From Coleofasciculaceae cyanobacterium (lineage in GTDB: Bacteria > Cyanobacteriota > Cyanobacteriia > Cyanobacteriales > Xenococcaceae), in NCBI GenBank assembly GCA_036703275.1, contig DATNPK010000089.1, forward strand, positions 186,001 through 250,000: a DNA stretch of 64,000 nucleotides, written 5' to 3'. Below, one piece after another: positions 45,181-54,920 of this stretch. The position numbers were made by a program, and so were the translations under genes. The stretch's first letter is position 1; every line of letters starts with the position of its first letter. The notes beneath the pieces are model-generated. The model ran no database searches, was not told the origin of the DNA, and was given only the letters and a program-made list of their open reading frames with translations.

Positions 45181-46662
45181 ATGACTATCCAAAACAAATT
45201 CAATAATAGCCTTTGGTTTCAATTTATTCTGTCTCTGTTTTTTCTCTGGTGGGGATTAAACACGATCTACTCCTATGGTTGCTGGGAATTCGATCCTGAT
45301 GAAGGAATCAATTTGATGAAAGCTTTTATGCTCAATGATGGCTATCAGCTGTATCAAGAAATTTGGAACGATCAGCCGCCAATACTAACTCATTTATTGG
45401 CATCAATCTTTAGTGTTTTTGAGCCAAAAGTTGAGCTTGGCCGTAGCTTTATTTTAATATTTTCTACGATTATCTTGTGGCAAACTTGGCTTGTTTTATA
45501 TTTGTTTGGCGGAATTTTGCACGCTTGCATTGGCATACTATTTTTACTAATATCACCTAACTATTTAAAGTTAAGTATTTCGGTAATGGTAGGACTACCC
45601 TGCATAGCTCTAGGAATGGGAGCAATATTGAGCATTATTTGGTGGCATTCAACTCATAAGACTATTTGGTTGATTATTTCTGCTTTACTGTTGAGCTTAT
45701 CAATCTTAACTAAATTATTTACATTTTTTCTAGCTCCAATTATTGTTATCGGTATTGCTTTAGATCGGGCTGAAAATATCAAAAAAACAAGTTGGCAAGA
45801 AAAACTGCGATCGCCAGCCTTATGGATAATTATCTTATTTAGTTTTAGTTTACTAATCTTGCTATCGCTTGTCGGTATCGATAATATTCATCTTTTGCTG
45901 GAAAATCATACTAGTGCGCGAAATATCGACGCTTTTCAAGATATGACGTTAAGGCATTCTCTAAGGAATGATTACAGGCTATTTTTAGGCGGATTTACAA
46001 TTTGGGGAATTTTAATTGCTTATCAGCGTCAACAATGGCAAATATTTTATTTTGCAGCTTGGTCAATAACCGCCTATTTACTGCTAATCGACCATAAACC
46101 TATATGGTATCACCAAGTACTGTTGTTACATATTCCAGCAATTATTATGGTGGGATATGCTATGGGAGAAATAATCAGCAGAGCATTGCCAAGGGGTTTG
46201 TATTTAAGACCGAATCGCCGAATTATCTCGTTGTTTTTAGGTGTTGCGATAATTATTAGTTCGATACTCCTCGTGGGTGAACAAACAAAAACTACTTGGC
46301 GAGCAATTAAATCTTGGCAGAAAAATTGTAGTCACCAAACAATTTTTGTCAGTTTAGAAGCTGAATTTTTAGCTGAAATAGCTCAATTTAAATCCCAAAC
46401 TAACTGGATGGTAACAGATTCACCGATCTTTGCTTTTCGTGCAGGTATTCCTGTTCCTCCCTCTACTGCCGTTCTCTCGATGAAACAAGTGGAAACAGGA
46501 AATATGAGCGATCGCCAGCTAATCGACATTATCAATCAATATAAGCCAGAACAGGTGTTCTTAAAACGCTTTAGTTGGACTGAAGTAACTAATTTTCTCA
46601 AGCAAAACTATCAGTTGCAAAAGCAAGAAGCTGATTTTAGGCTCTATATTAGGATTAAATAA
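45181..46662 (+). CDS. Polytopic glycosyltransferase-like membrane protein (GT39/ArnT-like)
   Basis: 493 aa, about ten membrane segments. The N-terminal loop contains CWEFDPDEGINLMKAFMLNDGYQLYQEIWNDQPPILTHLLA. The Asp-Glu after the first helix and the NDQPP segment are typical of lipid-linked-sugar-dependent GT-C enzymes of the PMT/ArnT type. A C-terminal soluble part (about residues 390-493) ends the protein. It likely transfers a sugar from a polyprenyl phosphate to lipid or protein on the outer face of the membrane. Acceptor unknown. Confidence 0.8.
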   Translation: MTIQNKFNNSLWFQFILSLFFLWWGLNTIYSYGCWEFDPDEGINLMKAFMLNDGYQLYQEIWNDQPPILTHLLASIFSVFEPKVELGRSFILIFSTIILWQTWLVLYLFGGILHACIGILFLLISPNYLKLSISVMVGLPCIALGMGAILSIIWWHSTHKTIWLIISALLLSLSILTKLFTFFLAPIIVIGIALDRAENIKKTSWQEKLRSPALWIIILFSFSLLILLSLVGIDNIHLLLENHTSARNIDAFQDMTLRHSLRNDYRLFLGGFTIWGILIAYQRQQWQIFYFAAWSITAYLLLIDHKPIWYHQVLLLHIPAIIMVGYAMGEIISRALPRGLYLRPNRRIISLFLGVAIIISSILLVGEQTKTTWRAIKSWQKNCSHQTIFVSLEAEFLAEIAQFKSQTNWMVTDSPIFAFRAGIPVPPSTAVLSMKQVETGNMSDRQLIDIINQYKPEQVFLKRFSWTEVTNFLKQNYQLQKQEADFRLYIRIK

Positions 46663-46689
46663 TTAGAACCTTATTGTTTGAAACATACA

Positions 46690-46880
46690 AAAGATTGAGC
46701 TAAAAGCGGTGCATCGGACGCGACGTAAGGAGCTAATCATGCACGGGCTAATCATGCACGGGCGGTCTTGTTGGTTTCCAACAAAGAGCGAATCCTAAAG
46801 GACGACGCGGAGCTAGTCCTAAAGGATTAGCTAGCGCGTCACGCGAAGCTAGTCCTTTAGGGCATATGCGCCAAGAAGCT
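46690..46880. repeat. Repeat-family cluster next to the tnpB element
   Basis: Contains GCTAATCATGCACGGGC twice, TCCTAAAGGACGACGCGGAG, TCCTAAAGGATTAGC, GCGCGTCACGCGAAGC and TCCTTTAGGGCATATGCG. These are blocks shared with 23789-24336 and 54921-55010. A GTTGG-TTTCC-AACAA-type hairpin lies at about 46770-46785. Confidence 0.85.
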
Positions 46881-46924
46881 AAAAACTAAACTATTGTAAA
46901 ATTTAGCCATTTAAAACGAGAATC

Positions 46925-48239
46925 CTACGCCTTGTAATTTATAAATAAGAGCGTAGATGAATCGTTCTACTGTTTTCAGGTTATTATAGTTTATAGCAAA
47001 TTAAATTCACTATAAATGTTAAGAGTAGTCAAGGTAAGACTTTATCCAAATAGCCAGCAGCAAGAAGCCTTGAGTCAGTCTTTTGGCAATTGTCGCTGGT
47101 TGTGGAATTATTGTCTTAATTTGATGAATGAAACTTACAAAGAAACAGGCAAAGGCTTATCTGGGTATGCGATTAAAAAACAAATACCGCAACTAAAAAA
47201 GGAACAAGAGTGGTTGAAGTTGACCTACTCTCAGTGCTTACAATCTGTTTGCTTGAATCTAGGAGTAGCTTTTAATAATTTTTTTGAACGTAGAGCTGAA
47301 TATCCTCGCTTTAAGTCCAAGCACGGCAAGCAATCAATTCAATATCCTCAAAATGTAAAGAGGATATTGAATTGTTTAAGGCTACCAATGATCGGTGATG
47401 TTAAAGCAGTATTTCATCGTGAGATTGCGGGTAAATTTAAAACTGTAACTGTTTCTAAAAACTGTTCTAATCAATATTACGCTGCTATTTTATTTGATGA
47501 TGGTAAGGATAAACCAGTCTCATCATCTGAAGGAAAGGCGATCGGAATCGACCTTGGTTTGTCTAATTTCGCTATTACAAGCGAGGGAAGCAAGTTTGAT
47601 AACCCTAAATGGTTTAAAAAACACGAGCGTAATTTAAAACTAAAACAACAGCAATTATCTAGGAAGCAAAAAGGTTCTAATAACCACAACAAATCTAGAT
47701 TGAAAGTTGCCAAAGTTCATAACAAAATTGCTAGATGCAGAGAAGATTTTCATCACAAGCTATCGCGCTCGATAGTTAACGAGAGTCAAGTTATATGTGT
47801 TGAAAGTCTTGCACTGGCTAACATGGTTAAAAACCCCAAGTTATCAGAAGCTATTTCTCAGGTTGGGTGGGGTCAGTTTTGTACAATGCTTAAGTACAAG
47901 GCAGAGCAATCCGGCAAGATTTATCAAGAAGTTGATAGATTCTTTGCCAGCTCTAAGACCTGTAATAACTGTTTGAATCGAGTAGATAGCTTAGATTTGA
48001 ACATCAGATTCTGGGATTGTTCTAGCTGTAAGACTAAGCATATTGACCGTGATGTCAATGCAGCTAGAAACATCCGTGATGAGGGACTGCGAATTTTAAA
48101 TTTGACCTCTGGAACGGGGGATAAAGCCTATTGTCAAACTGTAAGACGTAGTAATAGAGGACGCAAGAAATCTACTACTACGCAGGTTTCTGGATAGGAA
48201 GCTACTTTTGTAATCTCTGATTCAAAAGTAGTAGTTCAC
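46925..48239 (+). mobile_element. TnpB-only IS200/IS605-family element
   Basis: Left hairpin CTACGC/GCGTAG (46925-46956, 20-nt loop), one gene (tnpB), right hairpin CTACTTTTG/CAAAAGTAG (48202-48231) and the end TAGTTCAC at 48239. Subterminal hairpins without inverted terminal repeats or target duplication are the mark of this family. No tnpA Y1 transposase is present, so movement would need one elsewhere. The precise left tip is not determined; it should lie between about 46880 and 46925. Confidence 0.75.
47016..48197 (+). CDS. tnpB: TnpB, RNA-guided nuclease of an IS200/IS605 element
   Basis: 393 aa, full length. N-terminal helix-turn-helix and wedge region VVKVRLYPNSQQQEALSQSFGNCRWLWNYCL. 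The RuvC-type triad is intact: Asp179 (IGIDLGLSNFAIT), Glu263 (ICVESLALANM) and Asp346 (HIDRDVNAARNI). The zinc ribbon is CNNC (316-319) and CSSC (335-338). It should cut DNA matched by an RNA made from its own 3' end and the element's right end. With catalytic residues and both end hairpins present it may still be active. The guide would be the bases after 48239, TCTTTGACTACTTTAGC, which run into the 3' end of the M16 gene. Confidence 0.93.
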   Translation: MLRVVKVRLYPNSQQQEALSQSFGNCRWLWNYCLNLMNETYKETGKGLSGYAIKKQIPQLKKEQEWLKLTYSQCLQSVCLNLGVAFNNFFERRAEYPRFKSKHGKQSIQYPQNVKRILNCLRLPMIGDVKAVFHREIAGKFKTVTVSKNCSNQYYAAILFDDGKDKPVSSSEGKAIGIDLGLSNFAITSEGSKFDNPKWFKKHERNLKLKQQQLSRKQKGSNNHNKSRLKVAKVHNKIARCREDFHHKLSRSIVNESQVICVESLALANMVKNPKLSEAISQVGWGQFCTMLKYKAEQSGKIYQEVDRFFASSKTCNNCLNRVDSLDLNIRFWDCSSCKTKHIDRDVNAARNIRDEGLRILNLTSGTGDKAYCQTVRRSNRGRKKSTTTQVSG

Positions 48240-48251
48240 TCTTTGACTACT

Positions 48252-49847
48252 TTAGCTGGGAGGAAGTAAACGTCCAATAGTACGATTTTCTTCAGTAAAG
48301 CTCTGTTGAGCTACTCGCTGTATATCTTCTGGAGTAATTGTTTCTAATCTCGCTAATTCCGCAAAAATATTGCGCCAGCTACCTGTTTTTGCTTCATATT
48401 CGGCAAGTATTTGTGCCATACCCATATTGGAATCAAGAGTACGTAATAAGCCTGCTTTTAATTGAGTTTTTACCCGTTCTAATTCCATCGGTTTAACTGG
48501 TTCAGTTTTCAGGCGTTCAATTTCTGCTCTAACGGCAGTCTCTAGTTGATCGATACTAGTTCCAGGGGAGGTCAGGGCGTAAACTAGCATCAGGTTAGGA
48601 TATTTATCTCCTGGAAAGCCGCTGAAGCCTTGGGCGGAGAGAGCCACCTGTTTTTCTTCCACTAAAGATTGATAAAGACGAGACGTTCTACCACTGCTAA
48701 GCAGTTCAGAAATGACTTCATATACTGGATAGTCAGGATCGCTTAGAGCAGGTATATGGTAGCCTTCTAAATACCAGGGTTGAGAAGGAAAATTCACTGT
48801 AACTTCTCTGGTTTCAGCTTGAGGTGGTTCAACCTTAGTTACTGCTTGAGGTTGAGGTTGAGACTTAAACCTGCCAAAATAAGTTTTAGCTAGTTGCTTA
48901 ACTTCTTGAGGATCGACATCTCCAGCGATCGCCATGGTTAAGTTATTTGGTGCGTAATATGCCTGGAAAAACTGTTCGACGTTGTCGCGGGTTAGGTTGT
49001 TAATATCCTCGGTATAGCCAATTACAGGTCGTTTATAGGGATGGGTAGTGTAGGCAGTATCCAGAAACTCCTCGATCATTTTGCCAATCGGAGAATTATC
49101 GGTACGCAAGCGTCTTTCTTCCAAAATAACCTGCTTTTCTTTATAAAATTCGCGAAATACGGGTTCTAAAAATCTCTCTGATTCCAATGACATCCATAGC
49201 TCTAATTTGTTGGCAGGAAAGCTATAGAAGTAATTAGTATAGTCGGCTGAAGTTGCTGCGTTCATACCGACTCCCCCCGCCGTATCAACAATTTCACCAT
49301 ATTTGTTTTGCTTGACATACCTGCTAGCAGCAGATTGAGTAGCAATAAATTCGTCGGTTAGTTGGGCAAGTTTTGCTTCGTCTCCCGACTCTTGCGCCTG
49401 TTTGATTTGGGCAAATAAAGCGTCGAGTTTATCCAAGACTTTGGCTTCAGCACGATAGTCAGTCGTACCGATTTGTTTAGTACCTTTAAAAGCTAGATGT
49501 TCCAAAAAATGCGCTACTCCAGTTTGACCATCTGGTTCATCTACACCACCAACGTTGGCATAAGTGACAAATGAAACTAGAGGAGCTTCATGATTTTCTA
49601 GGACGATAAACTTTAAACCATTGTCGAGAGTAAACTCTGTAATCTGCGACTTTACCCGATCTAGATAAGGCTGAATTGTCGTATTGCGCTGCGTATCCTG
49701 GGGCGCTGCCAAAACAGACAAACCAGAGTAGTTCCACCATAAAATAGCGATCGCCAGCAGCATAATCCACCGCTGTTTGCTAAATATACCCAAGCAAGTT
49801 AGTTTGCTCGATCTCATTAAGTCTTCCCAATTTCTCAATTTTGTCAT
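48252..49847 (-). CDS. M16-family zinc metallopeptidase (pitrilysin/insulinase-like), exported
   Basis: 531 aa. The inverted zinc motif HFLEH is in GVAHFLEHLAFKGTK, with the distal Glu in the EERRLRTDNSPIGKMIEEFLDTAY region (VILEERR). The inactive C-terminal M16 half follows (PEDIQRVAQQSFTEENRTIGRLLPPS at the end). A signal anchor lies at about residues 22-45 (IFSKQRWIMLLAIAILWWNYSGLSVLAAPQ), so it works in the periplasm. ATG at 49817 (MRSSKLTCLGIF), with GGGAAG 6 bases upstream, is an alternative start. Usually such genes come in pairs of active and inactive partners; no second M16 gene is beside it here. Confidence 0.9.
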   Translation of the reverse strand: MTKLRNWEDLMRSSKLTCLGIFSKQRWIMLLAIAILWWNYSGLSVLAAPQDTQRNTTIQPYLDRVKSQITEFTLDNGLKFIVLENHEAPLVSFVTYANVGGVDEPDGQTGVAHFLEHLAFKGTKQIGTTDYRAEAKVLDKLDALFAQIKQAQESGDEAKLAQLTDEFIATQSAASRYVKQNKYGEIVDTAGGVGMNAATSADYTNYFYSFPANKLELWMSLESERFLEPVFREFYKEKQVILEERRLRTDNSPIGKMIEEFLDTAYTTHPYKRPVIGYTEDINNLTRDNVEQFFQAYYAPNNLTMAIAGDVDPQEVKQLAKTYFGRFKSQPQPQAVTKVEPPQAETREVTVNFPSQPWYLEGYHIPALSDPDYPVYEVISELLSSGRTSRLYQSLVEEKQVALSAQGFSGFPGDKYPNLMLVYALTSPGTSIDQLETAVRAEIERLKTEPVKPMELERVKTQLKAGLLRTLDSNMGMAQILAEYEAKTGSWRNIFAELARLETITPEDIQRVAQQSFTEENRTIGRLLPPS

Positions 49848-50108
49848 CCACTTATTACTGCGGTTTTACTGCGGTTATATTTTACTCAGATTTTTAGGCT
49901 GGCTGTTGTTGAACTATTGTCTAATTACCGTCGATAATATCCTTGCCCAGGGAATTACCCTAAATAACAATCTGTAAAGAATTGAGCTAAAAAAGAATTA
50001 CACAGACCAAATACAATTATTGTGAAATACTAGACGATTAAACTAAACTTAAAGTTCTCAAGTTTTCAACTCCACTCTAACTTTTAATCAATTACAACCA
50101 CTATTACT

Positions 50109-50750
50109 ATGCAAATATTTTCTCAGCAAGTCTGGAAAGAGATGCGTAAAACTCCTCAGACAGAAGAAGATACGCGCACTAAAATTTTACAGGCAGCACT
50201 GCAACTATTTGCAAAACGTGGCTATGATGGCACGACCACTAAAGATTTAGCTAAGTTAGCAGGAGTAGCTGAAGGCACTCTATTCCGCTATTTTGCCACT
50301 AAAAAAGCCATTTTAATTGAGGTAGCTACTGCGGGATGGGTTGATATTCTCACTGATTTGTTGACTGAACTTAGCGAAATGGGCAGCTATAAAGCAGTAT
50401 CTCAAGTGATGCGGCGAAGAATGCTTAATATGCGCCAAAATAAAGATTTAATGCGCGTTTGCTTCATTGAAGCTCAATATCATCCAGAACTAAAGGAAAG
50501 CATTCAAACCGAGGTAATCACGAAAATGACCGATGTGGCAGAAGCTTTTTTTGAAACTGCGATGGAAAAAGGAATATACCGCAAAATCGACCCCAAAATA
50601 GTAGCTAAAGTATTTTTGGGTATCTTTGCGATCGCTGGTTTTTCAGAGCAAACCATTATCGATCCTGATGCCTCACCTCAAGCTATGCAGGAAATGGCAG
50701 AGGGGATTTCTGATATTTTCCTTCGAGGAGTTTTGAACAATGAACCGTAA
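50109..50750 (+). CDS. TetR/AcrR-family transcriptional regulator
   Basis: 213 aa. N-terminal helix-turn-helix (about residues 22-65): DTRTKILQAALQLFAKRGYDGTTTKDLAKLAGVAEGTLFRYFATKKAI. The C-terminal ligand domain is all-helical and unassigned. The first gene of a possible pair with the membrane protein at 50836, 85 bp downstream, with heptamer repeats in between; it may regulate that gene. The ligand is unknown. Confidence 0.9.
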   Translation: MQIFSQQVWKEMRKTPQTEEDTRTKILQAALQLFAKRGYDGTTTKDLAKLAGVAEGTLFRYFATKKAILIEVATAGWVDILTDLLTELSEMGSYKAVSQVMRRRMLNMRQNKDLMRVCFIEAQYHPELKESIQTEVITKMTDVAEAFFETAMEKGIYRKIDPKIVAKVFLGIFAIAGFSEQTIIDPDASPQAMQEMAEGISDIFLRGVLNNEP

Positions 50751-50766
50751 GCAGTGATCCAAATAA

Positions 50767-50787
50767 AATAGCTAATAGCTAATAGCT
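50767..50787. repeat. Heptamer tandem repeat (AATAGCT)3
   Basis: Three exact AATAGCT units between the TetR gene and the membrane-protein gene, the same unit as at 18941-18961. Confidence 0.8.
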
Positions 50788-50835
50788 TTCAACAGTCTAA
50801 GTTATAGCTTAATACGATAAATCAACAACGTCCGC

Positions 50836-52338
50836 ATGACTATTTTTACCAGAGCGAGAGTTCCGAGAAAAGTTAGAAGATATCGACCTAATCTTTGGCT
50901 AGAAAGATTGATGGCTTTAATAGCTGTAATCAACCTGACGATTGTTGCTTTCGATCTTAGCTATATTCCTCTGAGGGATTTCTGGCTAACTGGTGAAGTT
51001 ACGCTAGGGGGAATTAATACTGCATACATCAAGTTTGCAGGTATTGAGTTAGATTTATTGACTCAAGATATGTCTGAGTTTATTACTCAATACGATGTGG
51101 TCAAAGGAATAATTCCGAATCGGGATACGGAAGAGTATTTGGATAAGGTAGAACAGCTAAGACAGGAATTGACAATTAATCGGGTTGATTCACCTGGAGC
51201 AAATGCTCTTTTAGGAGATTTACGCCGTCGCAGTCTCGAAATAATTCAGACTAATGCTTTTTCAGAAGCTAACAAAACTGGTAACTTAGAAAGAATTAAA
51301 AGCAAAATGCGATCGCATCTTTTTAACAGAGATAACTCAGCGAAGTCGGCATTTTGGCAGTTTTGGACTCCAGCCAACTTTGAGGGGAAGGTGACTCAAG
51401 AATTAGCGTTTTTTGACACTGAGATTCAACCCCTGATCGAGACTAATTACTATCGTGTCATTGGTGAGAATGGAGGTTATGTAGACTATTTCGGCTTGAT
51501 TGACTTTCCTTTTGGCGTACTGTTTGCTCTAGAATTTTTAGCACGAAGTTGGTTTATTAGTCGGCGGCGGGTAGGAGTAAGCTGGTTAGACGCTATGTTC
51601 TGGCGTTGGTATGATATTTTTTTCCTGCTTCCTTTCTGGCGATGGCTGAGGGTTATACCTGTAACGGTTCGTCTGACTCAAGCGCAAATTATCAATTTGA
51701 TGTCAATTCAAAAGCAGATTAGTCAAGGGTTGGTAGCAGGAATTGCCGAAGATGTGACTGAAGTTGTAATTATTCGACTGATTAACCAGATGCAGGCTTC
51801 AATCCGCAATGGTGACGTGAGCCGATTGCTTTCACAACAAACTATTAATTCCTATATTGATATTAATGACACTAACGAAATTGCGGAAATAGTCAGAATT
51901 TTTGCTAAAGTACTGGCAGATCGAGTCTTACCCGCAATTCAACCAGAAGCCGAAACTTTGCTGCAATACAGTATAGACAAAGCCTTGAAGCAAAGCCAGG
52001 CCTATCAAGGAATTAAACTTTTCCCTGGTGGCGAGCGCACTATCACGACACTTAGTCATCAGCTAGTATCTCAAAGCTATAGTGCTTTTAGCGCCACTCT
52101 TCAGGCAGCTCTAGCAGAGGATGAGCAGTTTGATCGCTTATTAGAGAGTTTAATTAGCAATGTTGGCAAGACGGTTTCTAGCGAACTACAAGCACAGCAA
52201 AGCATGAACAAAATAGAGCTGTTATTAATCGATCTACTAGAGGAGATCAAAATTAATTACGTTGAACGCTTGTCTCAAGAAGATATTGAAGACATCCTCG
52301 AACAAACTCGTACCTTACGCAATCTAGCTCATAAGTAA
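50836..52338 (+). CDS. Large membrane protein of unknown function
   Basis: 500 aa. One hydrophobic helix near residues 28-48 (LMALIAVINLTIVAFDLSYIPL), then a soluble loop of about 170 residues. Two or three membrane-associated segments follow around 218-275 (YFGLIDFPFGVLFALEFLARSWF, FWRWYDIFFLLPFWRWLRVIPV, ion-channel-like in look). The last 230 residues are helical and likely cytoplasmic, ending in a coiled-coil-like region LLIDLLEEIKINYVERLSQEDIEDILEQTRTL. The RVIPV-containing segment recalls voltage-sensor-like channel pieces, but no selectivity filter is seen. Probably a conserved cyanobacterial protein. Confidence 0.75.
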   Translation: MTIFTRARVPRKVRRYRPNLWLERLMALIAVINLTIVAFDLSYIPLRDFWLTGEVTLGGINTAYIKFAGIELDLLTQDMSEFITQYDVVKGIIPNRDTEEYLDKVEQLRQELTINRVDSPGANALLGDLRRRSLEIIQTNAFSEANKTGNLERIKSKMRSHLFNRDNSAKSAFWQFWTPANFEGKVTQELAFFDTEIQPLIETNYYRVIGENGGYVDYFGLIDFPFGVLFALEFLARSWFISRRRVGVSWLDAMFWRWYDIFFLLPFWRWLRVIPVTVRLTQAQIINLMSIQKQISQGLVAGIAEDVTEVVIIRLINQMQASIRNGDVSRLLSQQTINSYIDINDTNEIAEIVRIFAKVLADRVLPAIQPEAETLLQYSIDKALKQSQAYQGIKLFPGGERTITTLSHQLVSQSYSAFSATLQAALAEDEQFDRLLESLISNVGKTVSSELQAQQSMNKIELLLIDLLEEIKINYVERLSQEDIEDILEQTRTLRNLAHK

Positions 52339-52376
52339 TGATGCTAATCTTATTCAACCTTGGGATCCGCGCATGA

Positions 52377-53606
52377 CTAGTTAACTGAGTAATCAATAAT
52401 CCTCTGTGTATGTTTTTGAGCCAAAGTTAGTAATTCAGTTGACTCGAGTGGCTGATTAATAAAATCTGACACTCCAGCCATTTTGCCTCGGACAAGATCG
52501 ATCATGTTTTCTCCTTTACGAGAGATAACGAGCGGAATATTTTTAAAATCTGGCATTTTTTTGATTTGAGCGCAGAGTTCATAACCATTAGCATCAGGCA
52601 TTACTGCATTTAAAAAGATTAAGCTGGGCTTATTTTCTAGTAATACCATCAAAGTTTTAACCGCATCGTTAACAAGAATAATACGATAGCCTACAGGATT
52701 CAAAATTTGAGCAGCTTGTTGGCAGGTATGAGGATTATCATCAACATAGATAATTAAAGGTAGCTCTAGTTCTTGAATATATTCTCTGGGCTGGTTATGA
52801 TTCTGGTTGTAATATTTACCGTCAGCAGGGGCGAAATATAGATTAGTCAACTGTCGATCTCCAACTTGCTGCATCGCGATCGCCTTACTTTTAAGATGAG
52901 GAGCAAAAGAGCGAGCAATTTCTAAAATATCTTTTGGGGATGCGATCGCTAAATCTCTGATCGTTTTTTCACCATTAATATAAATAAATAACTTTTGATA
53001 AGCTTGTACAGCTACAGCTTGCTTTAGTTTGTTGATATTTTTGATTACAGGAGCAAAATTGGGCGTACAATCGAGACTTAATGCTTTCCAATCGATAATA
53101 CGAGATTTGAGACGCTCAATAGTTTTCTTATAATCAATTTGAATAACTGGCTGCATGAATAAAGAGCTTCTTAAAATAGCTCCCATGCTGTTTGCTTGGG
53201 TTTCAAAAATTGTTTTAACTTGATTAATTTGATTACCAGCTATCAAACAATCAAATAAAACTTCTTGAACTATTGCTTGAATTACTTGTTGAGCTTGAAT
53301 GATGGTAATCTGCACTCGTTTGAATAAAACAGCAATTAGCAAATATTCCCATAATTCGGAAATTTGTTGTTCTCTTAACCTAATGTCTTGGCAATTAATC
53401 TCAGGACAAATTTGATTCGTTAAACGGTACAATCTTCTGAAACGATGCATACTGCTGCTTGCCCAAATCAAATAACCTTTTTTAAAATAAAAACTCCAGC
53501 TATCATTCTGAGCAGTTGTCACGTAAATTTTACAGCTTTGTTTCAAATCGACGGCATTCTGGAATTGTAATTTAATTTTTTTAATTTGGTCATTGTTAGC
53601 TTTCAT
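52377..53606 (-). CDS. PatA-like response regulator with a degenerate receiver domain
   Basis: 409 aa. The N-terminal 270 or so residues resemble the PatA/DUF4388-type domain of cyanobacterial regulators (SWSFYFKKGYLIWASSSMHRFRRLYR, GEKTIRDLAIASP). The C-terminal receiver starts LPLIIYVDDNPHTCQQAAQIL (acidic pair present). The phospho-acceptor Asp is Asn333 (LIFLNAVMPDANGYEL, codon AAT), and the conserved Lys before Pro is Gln385 (DFINQPLES). It therefore cannot be phosphorylated in the usual way. PatA-type proteins act in motility, phototaxis and heterocyst patterning. No histidine kinase is adjacent. Confidence 0.85.
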   Translation of the reverse strand: MKANNDQIKKIKLQFQNAVDLKQSCKIYVTTAQNDSWSFYFKKGYLIWASSSMHRFRRLYRLTNQICPEINCQDIRLREQQISELWEYLLIAVLFKRVQITIIQAQQVIQAIVQEVLFDCLIAGNQINQVKTIFETQANSMGAILRSSLFMQPVIQIDYKKTIERLKSRIIDWKALSLDCTPNFAPVIKNINKLKQAVAVQAYQKLFIYINGEKTIRDLAIASPKDILEIARSFAPHLKSKAIAMQQVGDRQLTNLYFAPADGKYYNQNHNQPREYIQELELPLIIYVDDNPHTCQQAAQILNPVGYRIILVNDAVKTLMVLLENKPSLIFLNAVMPDANGYELCAQIKKMPDFKNIPLVISRKGENMIDLVRGKMAGVSDFINQPLESTELLTLAQKHTQRIIDYSVN

Positions 53607-53753
53607 GTTTTGGCGCAGCAGTAAATTAGGCTAGTTAAAATCTCGAACTTTTTGATTCGATCCTCACAAGAGAAAAAATTGCTGCAAGCAGTATAATTAC
53701 TATGCTTTTCGTAAAAACATATCGTTATTGTTAAAATTTTTGCTGTATATTCA

Positions 53754-54503
53754 ATGGTGGATTTAGACTTTTGGGATAAAACTAGTGGTACTTGGATTAA
53801 TGTTTTTACGGTTATTTTAGGAACAAGCATAGGTTTACTGCTCAAAGATCGTCTCTCCCCAAAAATACAAACTATTATTACTCAAGGGATTGGCTTGCTC
53901 ACCTTGTGGATCGGCTTGAGCATGGCAAACAGTATGGGACAAGTCCAAGCAGGGGGAATTGACGGCGCAGTTTTGGGACTATTAGCAATAGTGTTCGGGG
54001 GAGTAACAGGAGAGTGGTTACAGATTGAGTTAAAGTTGACGATAATAGGCGATTGGCTCAAGCAAAAGTTTAAAGGTAAAGGTTTATTTACCGAGGGGTT
54101 TGTTGCCAGCAGCTTGTTGTTTTGTGTTGGTCCAATGACTTTAATTGGTAGCTTTAATAACGGGGTGAACGGAGATAATACTTTGCTAACTTTGAAAGCA
54201 ACTATGGATGGTGTAATTTCTATTGCTTTGGCTAATATTTATGGTATTGGAGTTGGGTTTTCGACTCTAGTTATTTTAATTTACCAAGGAGGACTATCAT
54301 TGATCGTTGGTTTAATTGCTAACACTGTTCCTCAAGCCGATAATAATCCTTATCTTTTAATTATTACTGGTATTGGAGGACTAATGATTATGGCAATTGG
54401 CTGTAATTTATTAGAAATAGCTAAGATACGAGTTGCTTCTTTTCTGCCTGCGATCGCTTTTGCCCCTTTAATTTATTGGTCTGCTAGTTATTTGAACAAC
54501 TAA
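53754..54503 (+). CDS. DUF554 membrane protein
   Basis: 249 aa, about seven hydrophobic segments. GTWINVFTVILGTSIGLLLKDRL at the N-terminus, EGFVASSLLFCVGPMTLIGSFNNGVNGDNTLLTLKATMDGVISIALANIYGIGVGFS in the middle and GGLMIMAIGCNLLEI near the end are DUF554 landmarks. The N-terminal GTW/GTSIG and central C-V-G-P-M stretch are well kept. It is probably a small-molecule transporter; the substrate is unknown. Strong terminator at 54653-54683. Confidence 0.92.
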   Translation: MVDLDFWDKTSGTWINVFTVILGTSIGLLLKDRLSPKIQTIITQGIGLLTLWIGLSMANSMGQVQAGGIDGAVLGLLAIVFGGVTGEWLQIELKLTIIGDWLKQKFKGKGLFTEGFVASSLLFCVGPMTLIGSFNNGVNGDNTLLTLKATMDGVISIALANIYGIGVGFSTLVILIYQGGLSLIVGLIANTVPQADNNPYLLIITGIGGLMIMAIGCNLLEIAKIRVASFLPAIAFAPLIYWSASYLNN

Positions 54504-54652
54504 ATTTTACCGTGTGTGTTCAAGATCACTGCATCATCTATTTAACTGAAGGTATGATTTAAAACATAAATACGATTATAAATACCGCCAGCTAAATGTT
54601 TGATAAAATTGCTGGCAAATAAAATTACTTTTAATTACCTGATATATATTTT

Positions 54653-54683
54653 AAAAAGGATGCTCGCGATGAACATCCTTTTT
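54653..54683 (+). terminator. Rho-independent terminator downstream of the DUF554 gene
   Basis: AAAAAGGATG, 11-nt loop, CATCCTTTTT is a perfect 10-bp stem ending in a T-run. The symmetric A- and T-runs mean it could work on both strands. The region from here to 54920 shows no gene. Confidence 0.8.
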
Positions 54684-54920
54684 ATTTGGTAAATTATTAT
54701 GCCATAAATTAAGGCGATCGCTTTTGGGCAGATGTTAAAAGTGCTACCAGCCGAATATTTAGGCAATGTGTCAAATGCTAGCTATCAATTTAACTCCTCG
54801 CTAAATTCATTTTGGATAGTTAAAATATCTTCACTAAATCCTCGACTGATATATTAGACCTCTTGCATGAATCAGGCGATCTCCAAACTTAATCCACAAT
54901 TATATAAATCAGCCGGTGCA

